A stretch of DNA of 64,000 nt, taken from positions 1-64,000 of the forward strand of contig CAMBFO010000002.1 of the NCBI GenBank assembly GCA_945865675.1, given 5' to 3'. The number at the start of each line of letters is the position of its first letter. Position 1 is the first letter of the stretch. The notes beneath the pieces are model-generated. The model had not been told where the DNA came from. It was given only the letters and a program-made list of their open reading frames with translations, and did no database searches. Positions 24,750 through 32,929 of the stretch are shown here, piece after piece. The DNA is from Comamonas sp. lk. GTDB taxonomy: Bacteria; Pseudomonadota; Gammaproteobacteria; Burkholderiales; Burkholderiaceae_C. Made by a program: the position numbers and the translations under genes.

Positions 24750-24801
24750 GAAAATTCCTTGTAAATAAATGAAGGGGAAGGGGGAATGCGAAATAACTGG
24801 G

Positions 24802-25623
24802 TCATGCGTGTCGCACGAAGGGCACCACAACGCCGACTGCGCTGCTCTGCGGCGCGGCACGGGCGTGTACCTCGGTGGCCTCGATGCCATACAGGGTGTG
24901 CACCAAATCCTCGGTCAGTGCGTCGGGTGCGCCATCAAAGACCACCCGCCCTGCCGACATGCCTACCAAGCGGTCACAGTAGCTGCGCGCCACATCCAGT
25001 GCGTGAAGATTGCACAAGACAGTAATGCCCAACTCTTTGTTGATGCTGCGCAATGCGTCCATGACTAACTGGGTATTGCGTGGGTCGAGCGAGGCAATCG
25101 GTTCGTCAGCCAAAATGATTTTGGGTTCTTGGACCAGCGCGCGGCAAATGGCTACGCGCTGCTGCTGGCCGCCAGAGAGTTGGTCGCAGCGTTGAGCGGC
25201 AAAATCGGCCATGCCAAAGCGATCGAGAGCTTCTAGGGCGGCGAGTTTGTCGGCATCGCTCCATAAGGTGAGCAGGGCGCGCCAGGTCGGCACACTGGTC
25301 AGCCGCCCCATCAGCACATTGGTGAGCACGTCCAAACGACCAATCAGGTTAAATTGCTGAAACACCATGGCGCAGTTACGCCGCCATTGGCGCAGGGCTG
25401 GGCCTTGCAAATCGGTGACCACGGTCGCACCGTAGCTAAGGCTGCCCGAGGAGGGTTCGTTCAGGCGGTTGATCATTCTTAGCAGCGTGGACTTGCCTGC
25501 GCCCGAGCGGCCGATGACCCCAACAAAGCTGCCCGCATCGACGCTCAGTGTGACGCTATCGACGGCAGTGGTACTGCCAAAGCGTTTGCTAAGTTGGTGT
25601 AGAGAAAGTTGCGCCTGCGTCAT
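24802..25623 (-). CDS. phnC: phosphonate ABC transporter ATPase PhnC
   Basis: The 273-residue product has a Walker A ([13 protein letters not shown]), the Q-loop, a signature ([15 protein letters not shown]) and a Walker B ([13 protein letters not shown]), with the PhnC-type insert [20 protein letters not shown]. It powers import. The gap to phnM is 61 bases and AT-rich, so a separate promoter for phnCDE is possible. No clear Pho box was seen in this gap. Confidence 0.95.
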   Translation of the reverse strand: MTQAQLSLHQLSKRFGSTTAVDSVTLSVDAGSFVGVIGRSGAGKSTLLRMINRLNEPSSGSLSYGATVVTDLQGPALRQWRRNCAMVFQQFNLIGRLDVLTNVLMGRLTSVPTWRALLTLWSDADKLAALEALDRFGMADFAAQRCDQLSGGQQQRVAICRALVQEPKIILADEPIASLDPRNTQLVMDALRSINKELGITVLCNLHALDVARSYCDRLVGMSAGRVVFDGAPDALTEDLVHTLYGIEATEVHARAAPQSSAVGVVVPFVRHA

Positions 25624-25684
25624 AAGGACGCAGCATATGTTTGGGATGTGTCAGAATAATTACGAAATTTGCGATAAATGGTAT

Positions 25685-26854
25685 TTAGACCACCCGCAGC
25701 CCGCCGCGCCAGACTGCCCGTACCACCGGCTGCTGCCGGCCATCGCCCAGTGGGGTCATGCGCACTTGCACCAGATCGGCGCGCAGGCCTATCGAAATAG
25801 AGCCGCGGTCGTGCAGGCCTATGGACTGGGCTGGGTTGCGGCTCACTAGCGCTACGGCCTGCGCCAAACTCAGGCCCGCAGTCTCAGTCAAGCGAATCGT
25901 GGCCGACAGCAAGCTGCCGGGAACATAGTCAGAGGAGACTATGTCCACCAGACCCAAGCGCGCAAGTTCAATGGCGGACACATTGCCCGAGTGCGAACCG
26001 CCGCGCACCACATTGGGCCCGCCCATGATGGTCGCCATAGCGCGCTCGCGCGCGGCTTGCGCAGCGGCAACAGTGGTCGGAAATTCGCATACCGTAGCGC
26101 CCTCCGCAAATGCTTGCTCCACATGCGCGACGGTAGTGTCGTCATGGCTGGCCAGGGCAATGCCATGTTGTTTGCAATAGGCGGTGAAGTAGCTGCGGTG
26201 GGGTTGGGCATAGCGGGCCTGGTGCTCTTTGGACAGGGCTACGCGCTCTTCAAACTTGGCCTGACTCCAGCCCTTTTTGCCGGTGAAGTAAATCCACGCG
26301 TGCTCAATGTTTTCCCACTGCCTTTGGCCCGGAGTATGGTCCATTAAAGAGATCATGCGCACCATCGGGTTGCCGATGAAAGGCGTAAACAAGTCCAGGG
26401 TGTTGGGCGCTGGAAGTTCGCAGCGCACATGCAGCAAATGCTCAGCGCGCAGCACACCGCGCCCAGAAAATTCAGCCAGGCATTGCAGTACCGAATTCCA
26501 TTCACTACCGCGCACGCTATCGGGGTCGGACTCGCCTACCCCCAGGGCATCGAGCACGGTGGTGATGCCCGCCGCGGCAATCTCGGCGTCGTGCGCCAGC
26601 AGGGCCGGCGCGTCGTCCCAGCGCACTTTAGGGCGCGGCATCAGGTGGCGTTCAAAATTGTCGGTATGTACCTCGACCATACCTGGTAAGAGGTAGTCTC
26701 CCTCCAAGTCAATGGCGCCGTGTAGGGCGCTAGGGCCTAAGTCCACCGAGGCGATGGTGCCGTTTTGGCACAGCAGGCTGCCATGCACGACTTCGTCTGC
26801 CAGTACCAGGCGGGCGTTGGTCAATAGAGTGGGGTGTACGCTTGGGCTGTTCAT
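25685..26854 (-). CDS. phnM: alpha-D-ribose 1-methylphosphonate 5-triphosphate diphosphatase PhnM
   Basis: The 389-residue amidohydrolase-superfamily product has the metal-binding motif HTDNFERHLMPRP, ALASHDDTTVAHV and DIVSSDYVPGSLL. PhnM removes pyrophosphate from the ribose-triphosphate intermediate of C-P lyase, the step before PhnJ. It starts 5 bases after phnL, in the leftward operon. Length and motif order match the family. Confidence 0.95.
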   Translation of the reverse strand: MNSPSVHPTLLTNARLVLADEVVHGSLLCQNGTIASVDLGPSALHGAIDLEGDYLLPGMVEVHTDNFERHLMPRPKVRWDDAPALLAHDAEIAAAGITTVLDALGVGESDPDSVRGSEWNSVLQCLAEFSGRGVLRAEHLLHVRCELPAPNTLDLFTPFIGNPMVRMISLMDHTPGQRQWENIEHAWIYFTGKKGWSQAKFEERVALSKEHQARYAQPHRSYFTAYCKQHGIALASHDDTTVAHVEQAFAEGATVCEFPTTVAAAQAARERAMATIMGGPNVVRGGSHSGNVSAIELARLGLVDIVSSDYVPGSLLSATIRLTETAGLSLAQAVALVSRNPAQSIGLHDRGSISIGLRADLVQVRMTPLGDGRQQPVVRAVWRGGLRVV

Positions 26855-26859
26855 AAGAT

Positions 26860-27579
26860 TCAGGAGAGGGGTTGCATGGTCACGGTGCGGCTGGCCACGG
26901 CTTGGGCCACCAGACTGTCGTGAAATATTCCGAGAATGCCCACCCCTTGGGCGCGCGCCTCAGAGATCAGGTCGATCACGGTTTGGGTGTTCTCGGGGTC
27001 GAGCGATGCGGTGGGTTCGTCCAGCAGCAGTAGCGGGCGAGGTTTGATAAAGCTGCGCGCGATGTTGATGCGCTGCTGTTCGCCACCCGAAAAAGTGGCC
27101 GGTGGGAGCTGCCATAGCGAAGGCGCAATGCGAAGCCGCGTAAGCCACTGCGCCGCCACTTCGCGCGCCTGCGCGGCGCTGTAGAGGCTCGCACCACCTT
27201 CGAGCAAGGGTTCTGCCACGATATCAATCGCCGCCACACGCGGTATCACCCGCAAGAACTGGCTCACATAGCCCATGGCCTGGCTGCGCAGGTGCAGCAC
27301 GGTGCGGGCGTTGGCCTGGGTGATGTCAATCGCAGGGCCTTGGGTATCGCGCACCAAAATACTCCCGGTACTTGCGCGGTAATTGCCAAAAGCGAGTTTG
27401 AGCACTGTGCTCTTACCCATGCCAGAGGGGCCACTGAGGCGCACGCATTCCCCCGGCATCAGCTGCAGGTCAAAGTCCTTGAGCACCGCCAGCACGGTGT
27501 TGCTTTGCAGGTGCAATACAAACTGCTTGCTGACTGCCTGCATGTGCAGCAGCGGCGTGGGAGAGGTGCTTGCGTTCAT
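26860..27579 (-). CDS. phnL: C-P lyase accessory ABC-type ATPase PhnL
   Basis: The 239-residue product is a soluble ABC ATPase with Walker A (SGPSGMGKSTVLKLA), signature (FSGGEQQRINIAR) and Walker B (LLLLDEPTASLDPE). PhnL belongs to the C-P lyase locus and associates with the PhnGHIJ/K machinery rather than a transporter. It overlaps phnK by 4 bases (ATGA). Confidence 0.94.
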   Translation of the reverse strand: MNASTSPTPLLHMQAVSKQFVLHLQSNTVLAVLKDFDLQLMPGECVRLSGPSGMGKSTVLKLAFGNYRASTGSILVRDTQGPAIDITQANARTVLHLRSQAMGYVSQFLRVIPRVAAIDIVAEPLLEGGASLYSAAQAREVAAQWLTRLRIAPSLWQLPPATFSGGEQQRINIARSFIKPRPLLLLDEPTASLDPENTQTVIDLISEARAQGVGILGIFHDSLVAQAVASRTVTMQPLS

Positions 27580-28364
27580 GGTTGCAGTACAGATGACACC
27601 AAGAGCTGGGTGTAGGGGTGCTGCGGGTCGTCCAGCACCTGGTCGGTCAGGCCGGTTTCTACTGCCGTGCCGCCTTGCATGACCAGCATGCGCTGCGCCA
27701 GCAGACGCGCTACTGCCAGGTCATGGGTGACGATGATGGCCGCGAGCCCCATTTGGCGTGTGAGCATACGCAGCATGTCTAATAAGCGCGCTTGCACCGA
27801 CACGTCCAGACCAGAGGTCGGTTCATCCATAAAAACCAGGCGCGGCTGGGTGATCAAATTGCGCGCAATTTGCAGGCGCTGGCGCATGCCACCGGAAAAG
27901 GTATCGGGCCGGTCGTCAATGCGACTGGGACTAATTTCAACCCGTTGCAGCCAGTCGGTAGCCTGCGCGCGCAATTGGCCATAGTGGCGCTGCCCCAGTG
28001 CCATGAGGCGCTCGGCCACGTTGGCGCCGGCTGAGACGTTCATGCGCAGGCCGTCAGCCGCGTTTTGGTGCACAAAACCCCAGTCGGTGCGGGTTAGCAT
28101 GCGCCGCTGGGCTTCCGTCATGGCGTAAATATCTTGCAGATCGCTGTCCTTCAGCGCAAATGCCACCCGGCCCGCAAGCGGCGTGTGGCGTGCGGCCACG
28201 GCATTGAGCAAGGTGCTTTTGCCCGAGCCTGACTCCCCCACGATGGCCAGCACTTCGCCCGGCCAAAGGTCAAAGGAGATGTCGCGCACGACCGTGCGTG
28301 TACCGTAAGCGCAACTCAGATGCCGCACTTGCATCAGCGGTGACAGGGCATCCAAGTGCTTCAT
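27576..28364 (-). CDS. phnK: C-P lyase ATPase PhnK
   Basis: The 262-residue ABC-type product has Walker A (GESGSGKSTLLNA), a signature (FSGGMRQRLQIARNL) and Walker B (LVFMDEPTSGLDVSVQARL). PhnK docks on PhnJ of the PhnGHIJ core and is needed for C-P bond cleavage in vivo. The start overlaps the phnJ stop by 4 bases. It is flanked by phnJ and phnL in the canonical order. Confidence 0.94.
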   Translation of the reverse strand: MKHLDALSPLMQVRHLSCAYGTRTVVRDISFDLWPGEVLAIVGESGSGKSTLLNAVAARHTPLAGRVAFALKDSDLQDIYAMTEAQRRMLTRTDWGFVHQNAADGLRMNVSAGANVAERLMALGQRHYGQLRAQATDWLQRVEISPSRIDDRPDTFSGGMRQRLQIARNLITQPRLVFMDEPTSGLDVSVQARLLDMLRMLTRQMGLAAIIVTHDLAVARLLAQRMLVMQGGTAVETGLTDQVLDDPQHPYTQLLVSSVLQP

Positions 28365-29278
28365 ACGCTTCCCAGCCCATTGTCCGAACGGCTAGACCTT
28401 GCCAAGGAGGCCGCTTGCCGTTTGCCGCAGTAGTCACTGTCCGAACAGGCAAACATACGTCCCCCTTGGTCGTTCATCAGCACTTCATCCAGATAGCTTT
28501 CATTCGATCCACACAGTTCGCAGGCGTGGTCCCAACGTTGTACCTCAAACGGGTGGTCTTCAAACCCTAGGCTTTCTACCGGCGTGTAGGGCGGCACCGC
28601 GTAAATGCGTTTTTCCCGACCGGCGCCAAATAGCTGCAAGGCGGGGTTGAGATGCATCTTGGGGTTGTCAAACTTGGGGATCGGCGAGGGCGACATGATG
28701 TAGCGGCCATTGACCAAGACCGGGTAGTCATAGGTGGTGGCAATATGGCCATAGTGCGCCAGGTCTTCAAACAGGTTCACATGCATCAAACCGTACTCTT
28801 GCAAGGCGTGCAGCTTGCGGGTTTCAAACTCGCGCGGCTCCAGGCGTTGCATAGGCTCTGGCACCGGCACCTGGTAGACCAATATTTGACCCTCGCGCAA
28901 GGGGGTCTCCGGAATGCGGTGGCGGGTCTGGATGATGCTGGCGGCCAGGGTGTCTGTGCTTACTTGAACGCCGGTGGTACGCTGAAAAAACCGCCGGATG
29001 TTGACTGCATTGACCGTGTCGTCCGAGCCCTGGTCTATCACTTTGAGCACGTCCTGGGGCCCGATCACCGAGGCCGTCACCTGGATGCCACCCGTGCCCC
29101 AACCGTAGGGCAATGGCATTTCGCGCGAGCCAAAGGGCACTTGGTAGCCCGGAATAGCCACCGCTTTGAGAATGGCGCGGCGGATCATGCGCTTGGTGCG
29201 CTCGTCCAGGTAGGCAAAATTGATATGTGGGTCGCGCACCGCGCCCAAGGGCTGGGCCTGGACTTCAGTCGGCTGCAT
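28361..29278 (-). CDS. phnJ: radical-SAM C-P lyase PhnJ
   Basis: The 305-residue product has the PhnJ signature: C253-x2-C256 (CELCGSNESYLDE), C278 and C284 (CSDSDYC). The first three bind the 4Fe-4S cluster and the last is the thiyl-radical Cys in E. coli numbering C272. G44 in AIPGYQVPFG matches E. coli G32, the proposed glycyl-radical position. It cleaves the C-P bond of ribose 1-phosphonate to release the hydrocarbon. The start at 29278 is chosen because the next upstream start would lie further inside phnI; it overlaps phnI by 14 bases. Confidence 0.97.
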   Translation of the reverse strand: MQPTEVQAQPLGAVRDPHINFAYLDERTKRMIRRAILKAVAIPGYQVPFGSREMPLPYGWGTGGIQVTASVIGPQDVLKVIDQGSDDTVNAVNIRRFFQRTTGVQVSTDTLAASIIQTRHRIPETPLREGQILVYQVPVPEPMQRLEPREFETRKLHALQEYGLMHVNLFEDLAHYGHIATTYDYPVLVNGRYIMSPSPIPKFDNPKMHLNPALQLFGAGREKRIYAVPPYTPVESLGFEDHPFEVQRWDHACELCGSNESYLDEVLMNDQGGRMFACSDSDYCGKRQAASLARSSRSDNGLGSV

Positions 29279-30359
29279 CGCTAGGTTCCTGGTTGGCAAA
29301 AGCCTGGCGCATCTTGCGCACCAGATCGAGCTCGGACTGGAAGTCCACATAGTGCGGTAGCTTTAAGTGCTGTACAAAGCCCGAGCTCTCCAGGCTGTCA
29401 CTGTGCGACAACACAAACTCTTGCATCTGCGCCGGCGAGCTTACCGCCTCGCCCAAGTCTTCTGCACGTAAGGCGCGGTCTACCAAGCTCATGGCCATGG
29501 CCTTGCGTTCGCTGTGGCCAAAGGCCAGGCCGTAGCCGCGCGTGAACTGTGGCGGCTGCGTTTGGCTGCCTTGAAACTGGTTGATCATCTGGCACTCGGT
29601 CAGTGGCAGGTCGCCAATGGAAATGCTAAATCCCAGTTCCTCGGGGGTAATGCACAGCTCTACCGTGCCAAAGCGGATCTCGCCCACAAAAGGGTGGGTT
29701 TCTGAGTAGCCGCGCTGGGTGGAGTAGGCCATCGCCAGCAAAAAGCCTTCGTCGGCGCGCGCCAAATTTTGCAAGCGTGCCGACCGGTCTGCCGGAAAGC
29801 GCAATGGCTGGCGCGTCAGGTCAAACGGATCGGGGTCGCCGGCCGGTGGTTCCTGGGTTTCCAGCAGGCTTTCTTGGTGCAGCAAGTCCACCACGCGCGG
29901 CGTGGCTTCAGTGCTGGGGGCCTCGAGACGCGCCGAGGCCAGGGTATTGCCGCGGGCCAAGAGGCTGAAATCGAGCAGGCGCTGGGTGTAATCGTAGGTC
30001 GGGCCAAGCACCTGGCCGCCAGGCAGGTCTTTGAAAGCCGCGGATATACGCCGCGCAATCTGCATTTTCCCGGTATCGACGGGCTCGGTGTAACCCAGGC
30101 GTGGCAGGGTGGCGCGGTAGGCGCGCAGCAAAAATATGGCCTCGACCAAATCGCCCGCGCTTTGCTTGATGGCCAGCGCTGCCAATTGCGGGTCGTAGAC
30201 CGAGCCCTCGGTCATCACCCGATCCACGCCTAGGCGCAATTGTTGGCAAATTTGCGCAACGCTGAGCTCGGCCACGGCCGGGTCGCCCCGGCGCTCTTGG
30301 GCCAGCACGTCATAGCTGGCCAAAATAGCAGATTCGCCCCCTTTGACGGCAACATACAT
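29265..30359 (-). CDS. phnI: C-P lyase core subunit PhnI
   Basis: The 364-residue product begins MYVAVKGGESAILASYDVLA and shows the usual PhnI conserved blocks (SVAQICQQLRLGVDRVMTEG, EEDL-type later segments, LVDRALRAEDLGEAVSSPAQ). PhnI is the nucleosidase that attaches the phosphonate to ATP ribose with PhnG, PhnH and PhnL. The start is the ATG at 30359, five bases after phnH ends; a longer frame reaching 30668 lies inside phnH and is not used. Confidence 0.94.
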   Translation of the reverse strand: MYVAVKGGESAILASYDVLAQERRGDPAVAELSVAQICQQLRLGVDRVMTEGSVYDPQLAALAIKQSAGDLVEAIFLLRAYRATLPRLGYTEPVDTGKMQIARRISAAFKDLPGGQVLGPTYDYTQRLLDFSLLARGNTLASARLEAPSTEATPRVVDLLHQESLLETQEPPAGDPDPFDLTRQPLRFPADRSARLQNLARADEGFLLAMAYSTQRGYSETHPFVGEIRFGTVELCITPEELGFSISIGDLPLTECQMINQFQGSQTQPPQFTRGYGLAFGHSERKAMAMSLVDRALRAEDLGEAVSSPAQMQEFVLSHSDSLESSGFVQHLKLPHYVDFQSELDLVRKMRQAFANQEPSDAAD

Positions 30360-30364
30360 GGCGC

Positions 30365-30982
30365 TTATGCCTCCAATAAGGTGGTGCGTGGCAGGCCCAC
30401 CAAGGACAGGCCATGGGTGAACAAGAAGTCCACGCCGCAAGGAAAGTGCGCTTGCTCGGCCCGCCGCTGGATACAAAAGTCCTGGGTGAGACCGCCTATG
30501 TGCAATTGCCTGCTGCCTGCAATGCCTGGCCCGCGCAGACTCCAGCCAGAACCGTGGGTTTGCAAGCTGTCTACTTGTACAACACAGGTGGCGGACAGGT
30601 CGGGGTATTCGGCGCTGCCTTGCGCGAAGCGGGCTAAGGGCGGTAATTCGGCGGCTTGTGCCACCCACGCAAAGTCGGCCTGCGCCGGGTCTTGCACCAT
30701 CGAGCAGCCGGTGTGAAAGCGCAGCCAGGCCGCGGCGTCGCTGTGGATAAATCCGTCGGACAGCCAGAGTTTGCAGTCTTGGTCGAGCAGGGCCAACAGC
30801 AAGGCCGCTGCCGCTGGGTGCGCACCGCGGGGCGCTTGCATCCCCTTGAGCGGCCCCGACGCATCCATCACCGCAATACGGCCGGGTAAAGAGAGCGCGT
30901 CCATTGCATGGCGAAACACGCTTTGGCTACACAGCGCGGGATCGGCAAAGCCGCGTCCTAGGTCTTTGAGTTGCGCTGGCAT
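30365..30982 (-). CDS. phnH: C-P lyase subunit PhnH
   Basis: The 205-residue product has the PhnH opening (MPAQLKDLGRGFADPALCSQ) and the family segments VFRHAMDALSLPGRI and LWLSDGFIHSDAAAWLRFHT. It is a core component of the PhnGHI transferase complex. The start overlaps the phnG stop by one base (TGATG). Gene order phnG-H-I is canonical. Confidence 0.93.
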   Translation of the reverse strand: MPAQLKDLGRGFADPALCSQSVFRHAMDALSLPGRIAVMDASGPLKGMQAPRGAHPAAAALLLALLDQDCKLWLSDGFIHSDAAAWLRFHTGCSMVQDPAQADFAWVAQAAELPPLARFAQGSAEYPDLSATCVVQVDSLQTHGSGWSLRGPGIAGSRQLHIGGLTQDFCIQRRAEQAHFPCGVDFLFTHGLSLVGLPRTTLLEA

Positions 30983-31506
30983 CAGGACGTACTTTCTTGG
31001 CTTTGTCCATCGCCGGCTTCGCGCGCCACGGTAAAAAACTCTACCCGCGTGGCCTGCGCTTGGGCGTTCTTTTGCTGCGCTTGGGCGCTTAGCATTTGGT
31101 GCAAAGGTTGCACCAGCAGGCGGTCCCAGTGGGCATGCAGCAGCGGATCTTGCAACAAGGCGTCGGCCAGTGCGGCCAATTGTGCGTGACGGTGCGAGCT
31201 ACCCATCACATAGGCCACGCCCACTTGCTGGCAGCCAGTGCGGACCGGATCAGGCTTGAGCACGCAGCGGGTTACGCTCACTTCCCCCAGGTTGAAGCGT
31301 TGCCCGCTACCGCCGGCGCGCCCTTGAACCATCATCAGGCCAGTCTCCGTGGGCCGCAGCCATTGCAGATCGCCTTCGCATTGGGGGGCTAAATGGGTTT
31401 CTAGCCAAGGCAGCGGGGCACGTGCCAATAAGGCCATCCAGATCGATCGGGCCGCCGAGTCCGAGGGCTTAGTATCGGCAGCGGTGGCGTAATGGGTGTG
31501 CAACAT
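30982..31506 (-). CDS. phnG: C-P lyase subunit PhnG
   Basis: The 174-residue product aligns with E. coli PhnG: SIWMALLARAPLPWLE, ETGLMMVQGRAGGSGQRFN, LGEVSVTRCVLK and the C-terminal VEFFTVAREA. The start at 31506 is favoured; a GTG at 31578 would add 24 residues but abut the divergent gene with no room for a promoter. It is the first gene of the leftward operon. The 77 bases to the divergent DUF1045 gene hold a CTTTCTT-4-CTTTTTT direct repeat that loosely resembles a Pho box. Confidence 0.93.
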   Translation of the reverse strand: MLHTHYATAADTKPSDSAARSIWMALLARAPLPWLETHLAPQCEGDLQWLRPTETGLMMVQGRAGGSGQRFNLGEVSVTRCVLKPDPVRTGCQQVGVAYVMGSSHRHAQLAALADALLQDPLLHAHWDRLLVQPLHQMLSAQAQQKNAQAQATRVEFFTVAREAGDGQSQESTS

Positions 31507-31583
31507 GGATGGGTTAGCCTTGGGAGGAGAGACTTTAAGACTTTCTTGTTTCTTTTTTGTGACTTCAAGCGCCGCCACTTAGC

Positions 31584-32300
31584 ATGAATGATATTGCCGC
31601 TGCCTACCGCCATGCCGCCTATTTTGCCCCCGCGCCCGACAGTGCTGCTTGGCTTTTGGGCACCCAATGGCTTGGCCGTTGCCCTCGCGGCGGAAAAAAT
31701 TTAGCCCAGCCCGTGCCTGACTCTTGGGAGCCCTCTGTATTTGCGCAGATCACGCGCGAGCCCAGGCGCTACGGCTGGCACGCCACCTTAAAAGCGCCTT
31801 TTGTTCTGGAGAGCGGCTACGCGCCAGCGGACTTGCGCGCGCGTTTTGCGGCCTTGGCGGCAAGCTTCAATCAGGTGTTCAAGCTGGAGGTGGACGTAGC
31901 CCGGGTGGGCAATTTCCTGGCCTTGGTACTCAGGCAGCCTTGCCAGCCTTTGCAAGATGTGGCGCGGGCATGCGTGGAGCAGCTCCATGCTTGCGCTGCG
32001 GCTTTGCCGCCTAGCGAGGTGGCGCGCAGAAGCCGGGGTGGTTTGAGCCCACGCCAGCAAGCAATGTTGGCGCAATGGGGCTACCCCTACGTATTGGAAG
32101 ACTTTGTTTTCCACATGACGCTGACCGGCCCTTTGGATGGCCTATCGGCCGTACAAACGGAGCAGTTGGCTGGACATGCGAGAAACTGGTTTGCGCCCTT
32201 GTTGGCGCAAGGCCTGTATGTGGATGCTGTGTCTTGGTTCTGCGAAGCGCAGGCCGGCGCAGATTTTCATTTTGCAGAGCGCTTTGGGTTTGCGTCATGA
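31584..32300 (+). CDS. DUF1045 phosphonate-metabolism 2H-phosphoesterase-like protein
   Basis: The 238-residue product has two HxT motifs, WHATLKAPF and FHMTLTGPL, placed as in the 2H phosphoesterase superfamily, and the family segment FAPAPDSAAWLLGTQWLGR. Such proteins are found next to phnN and may hydrolyse a cyclic ribose phosphate such as the PhnP substrate; activity is not shown. It overlaps phnN by four bases (ATGA). It is divergent from phnG, so the two-gene rightward unit is likely controlled from the same 77-base gap. Confidence 0.9.
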   Translation: MNDIAAAYRHAAYFAPAPDSAAWLLGTQWLGRCPRGGKNLAQPVPDSWEPSVFAQITREPRRYGWHATLKAPFVLESGYAPADLRARFAALAASFNQVFKLEVDVARVGNFLALVLRQPCQPLQDVARACVEQLHACAAALPPSEVARRSRGGLSPRQQAMLAQWGYPYVLEDFVFHMTLTGPLDGLSAVQTEQLAGHARNWFAPLLAQGLYVDAVSWFCEAQAGADFHFAERFGFAS

Positions 32301-32890
32301 CGGTCGGCGTCATCTATGTGATGGGCCCCTCAGGCGTGGGCAAAGATAGCTTGCTGAATTGGCTGCGCGCCCATGTTCGGGCTTTGCCCAGCCCGCCGGC
32401 GCTGCGTTTTGCCCGACGCGCTATCACGCGCGCTGCAGGTGCCTCCAACGAAGACCACGAGCCCCTTGCGGTGGATGCCTTCTTGCAACTTGAACAGTCT
32501 GGGGCTTTTGCGCTGCATTGGCAGGCCCATGGCCTGCACTACGGTGTGCGCCACACAGAGTTGCAGGGCCCTGGATGGCTTATGGTCAATGGTTCACGCG
32601 CTTATGCCCCGCAGGCGCGTACACGCTTGCCGGGGCTTACGGTGCTGCATGTGAGCGCACCCGATGTACTGGTGGGCCAGCGCCTGGCCGCGCGCCAGCG
32701 CGAAACGCCAGATCAGGTACAAGCCCGCTTGGACAGGGCAAAGGCGCAAAGTGTCGCTATGGAACCGGGCGATTTGCACATTGAGAACGCCGGCAGCTTG
32801 CAGGACACCGCATTGGCGCTGTGCCAGCTGTTGCAAGCCAGAACCGGCTTGGCTTTGCTCCAAGCCGATGCATCACTATCGGCTGGCTGA
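32297..32890 (+). CDS. phnN: ribose 1,5-bisphosphokinase PhnN
   Basis: The 197-residue product has a P-loop (YVMGPSGVGKDSLLNWL) and guanylate-kinase-like lid and base region (LRFARRAITRAAGASNEDHE). PhnN converts ribose 1,5-bisphosphate to PRPP, returning the C-P lyase ribose to nucleotide synthesis. The start at 32297 is fixed by ATGA overlap with DUF1045. Length is normal. Confidence 0.94.
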   Translation: MTVGVIYVMGPSGVGKDSLLNWLRAHVRALPSPPALRFARRAITRAAGASNEDHEPLAVDAFLQLEQSGAFALHWQAHGLHYGVRHTELQGPGWLMVNGSRAYAPQARTRLPGLTVLHVSAPDVLVGQRLAARQRETPDQVQARLDRAKAQSVAMEPGDLHIENAGSLQDTALALCQLLQARTGLALLQADASLSAG

Positions 32891-32929
32891 GATCGAGCCG
32901 GACGCATCCATCGCCCAGCCAAGCCGACC

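Noticed and set aside
23226-24764. A long open frame of about 510 codons on the plus strand opposite phnE and phnD
   Set aside because: It is antisense to well-supported transporter genes and carries no recognisable domain; GC-rich codon bias creates such shadows.
25624-25684. Pho box before phnC
   Set aside because: No pair of CTGTCAT-like repeats spaced 11 bases apart could be found.
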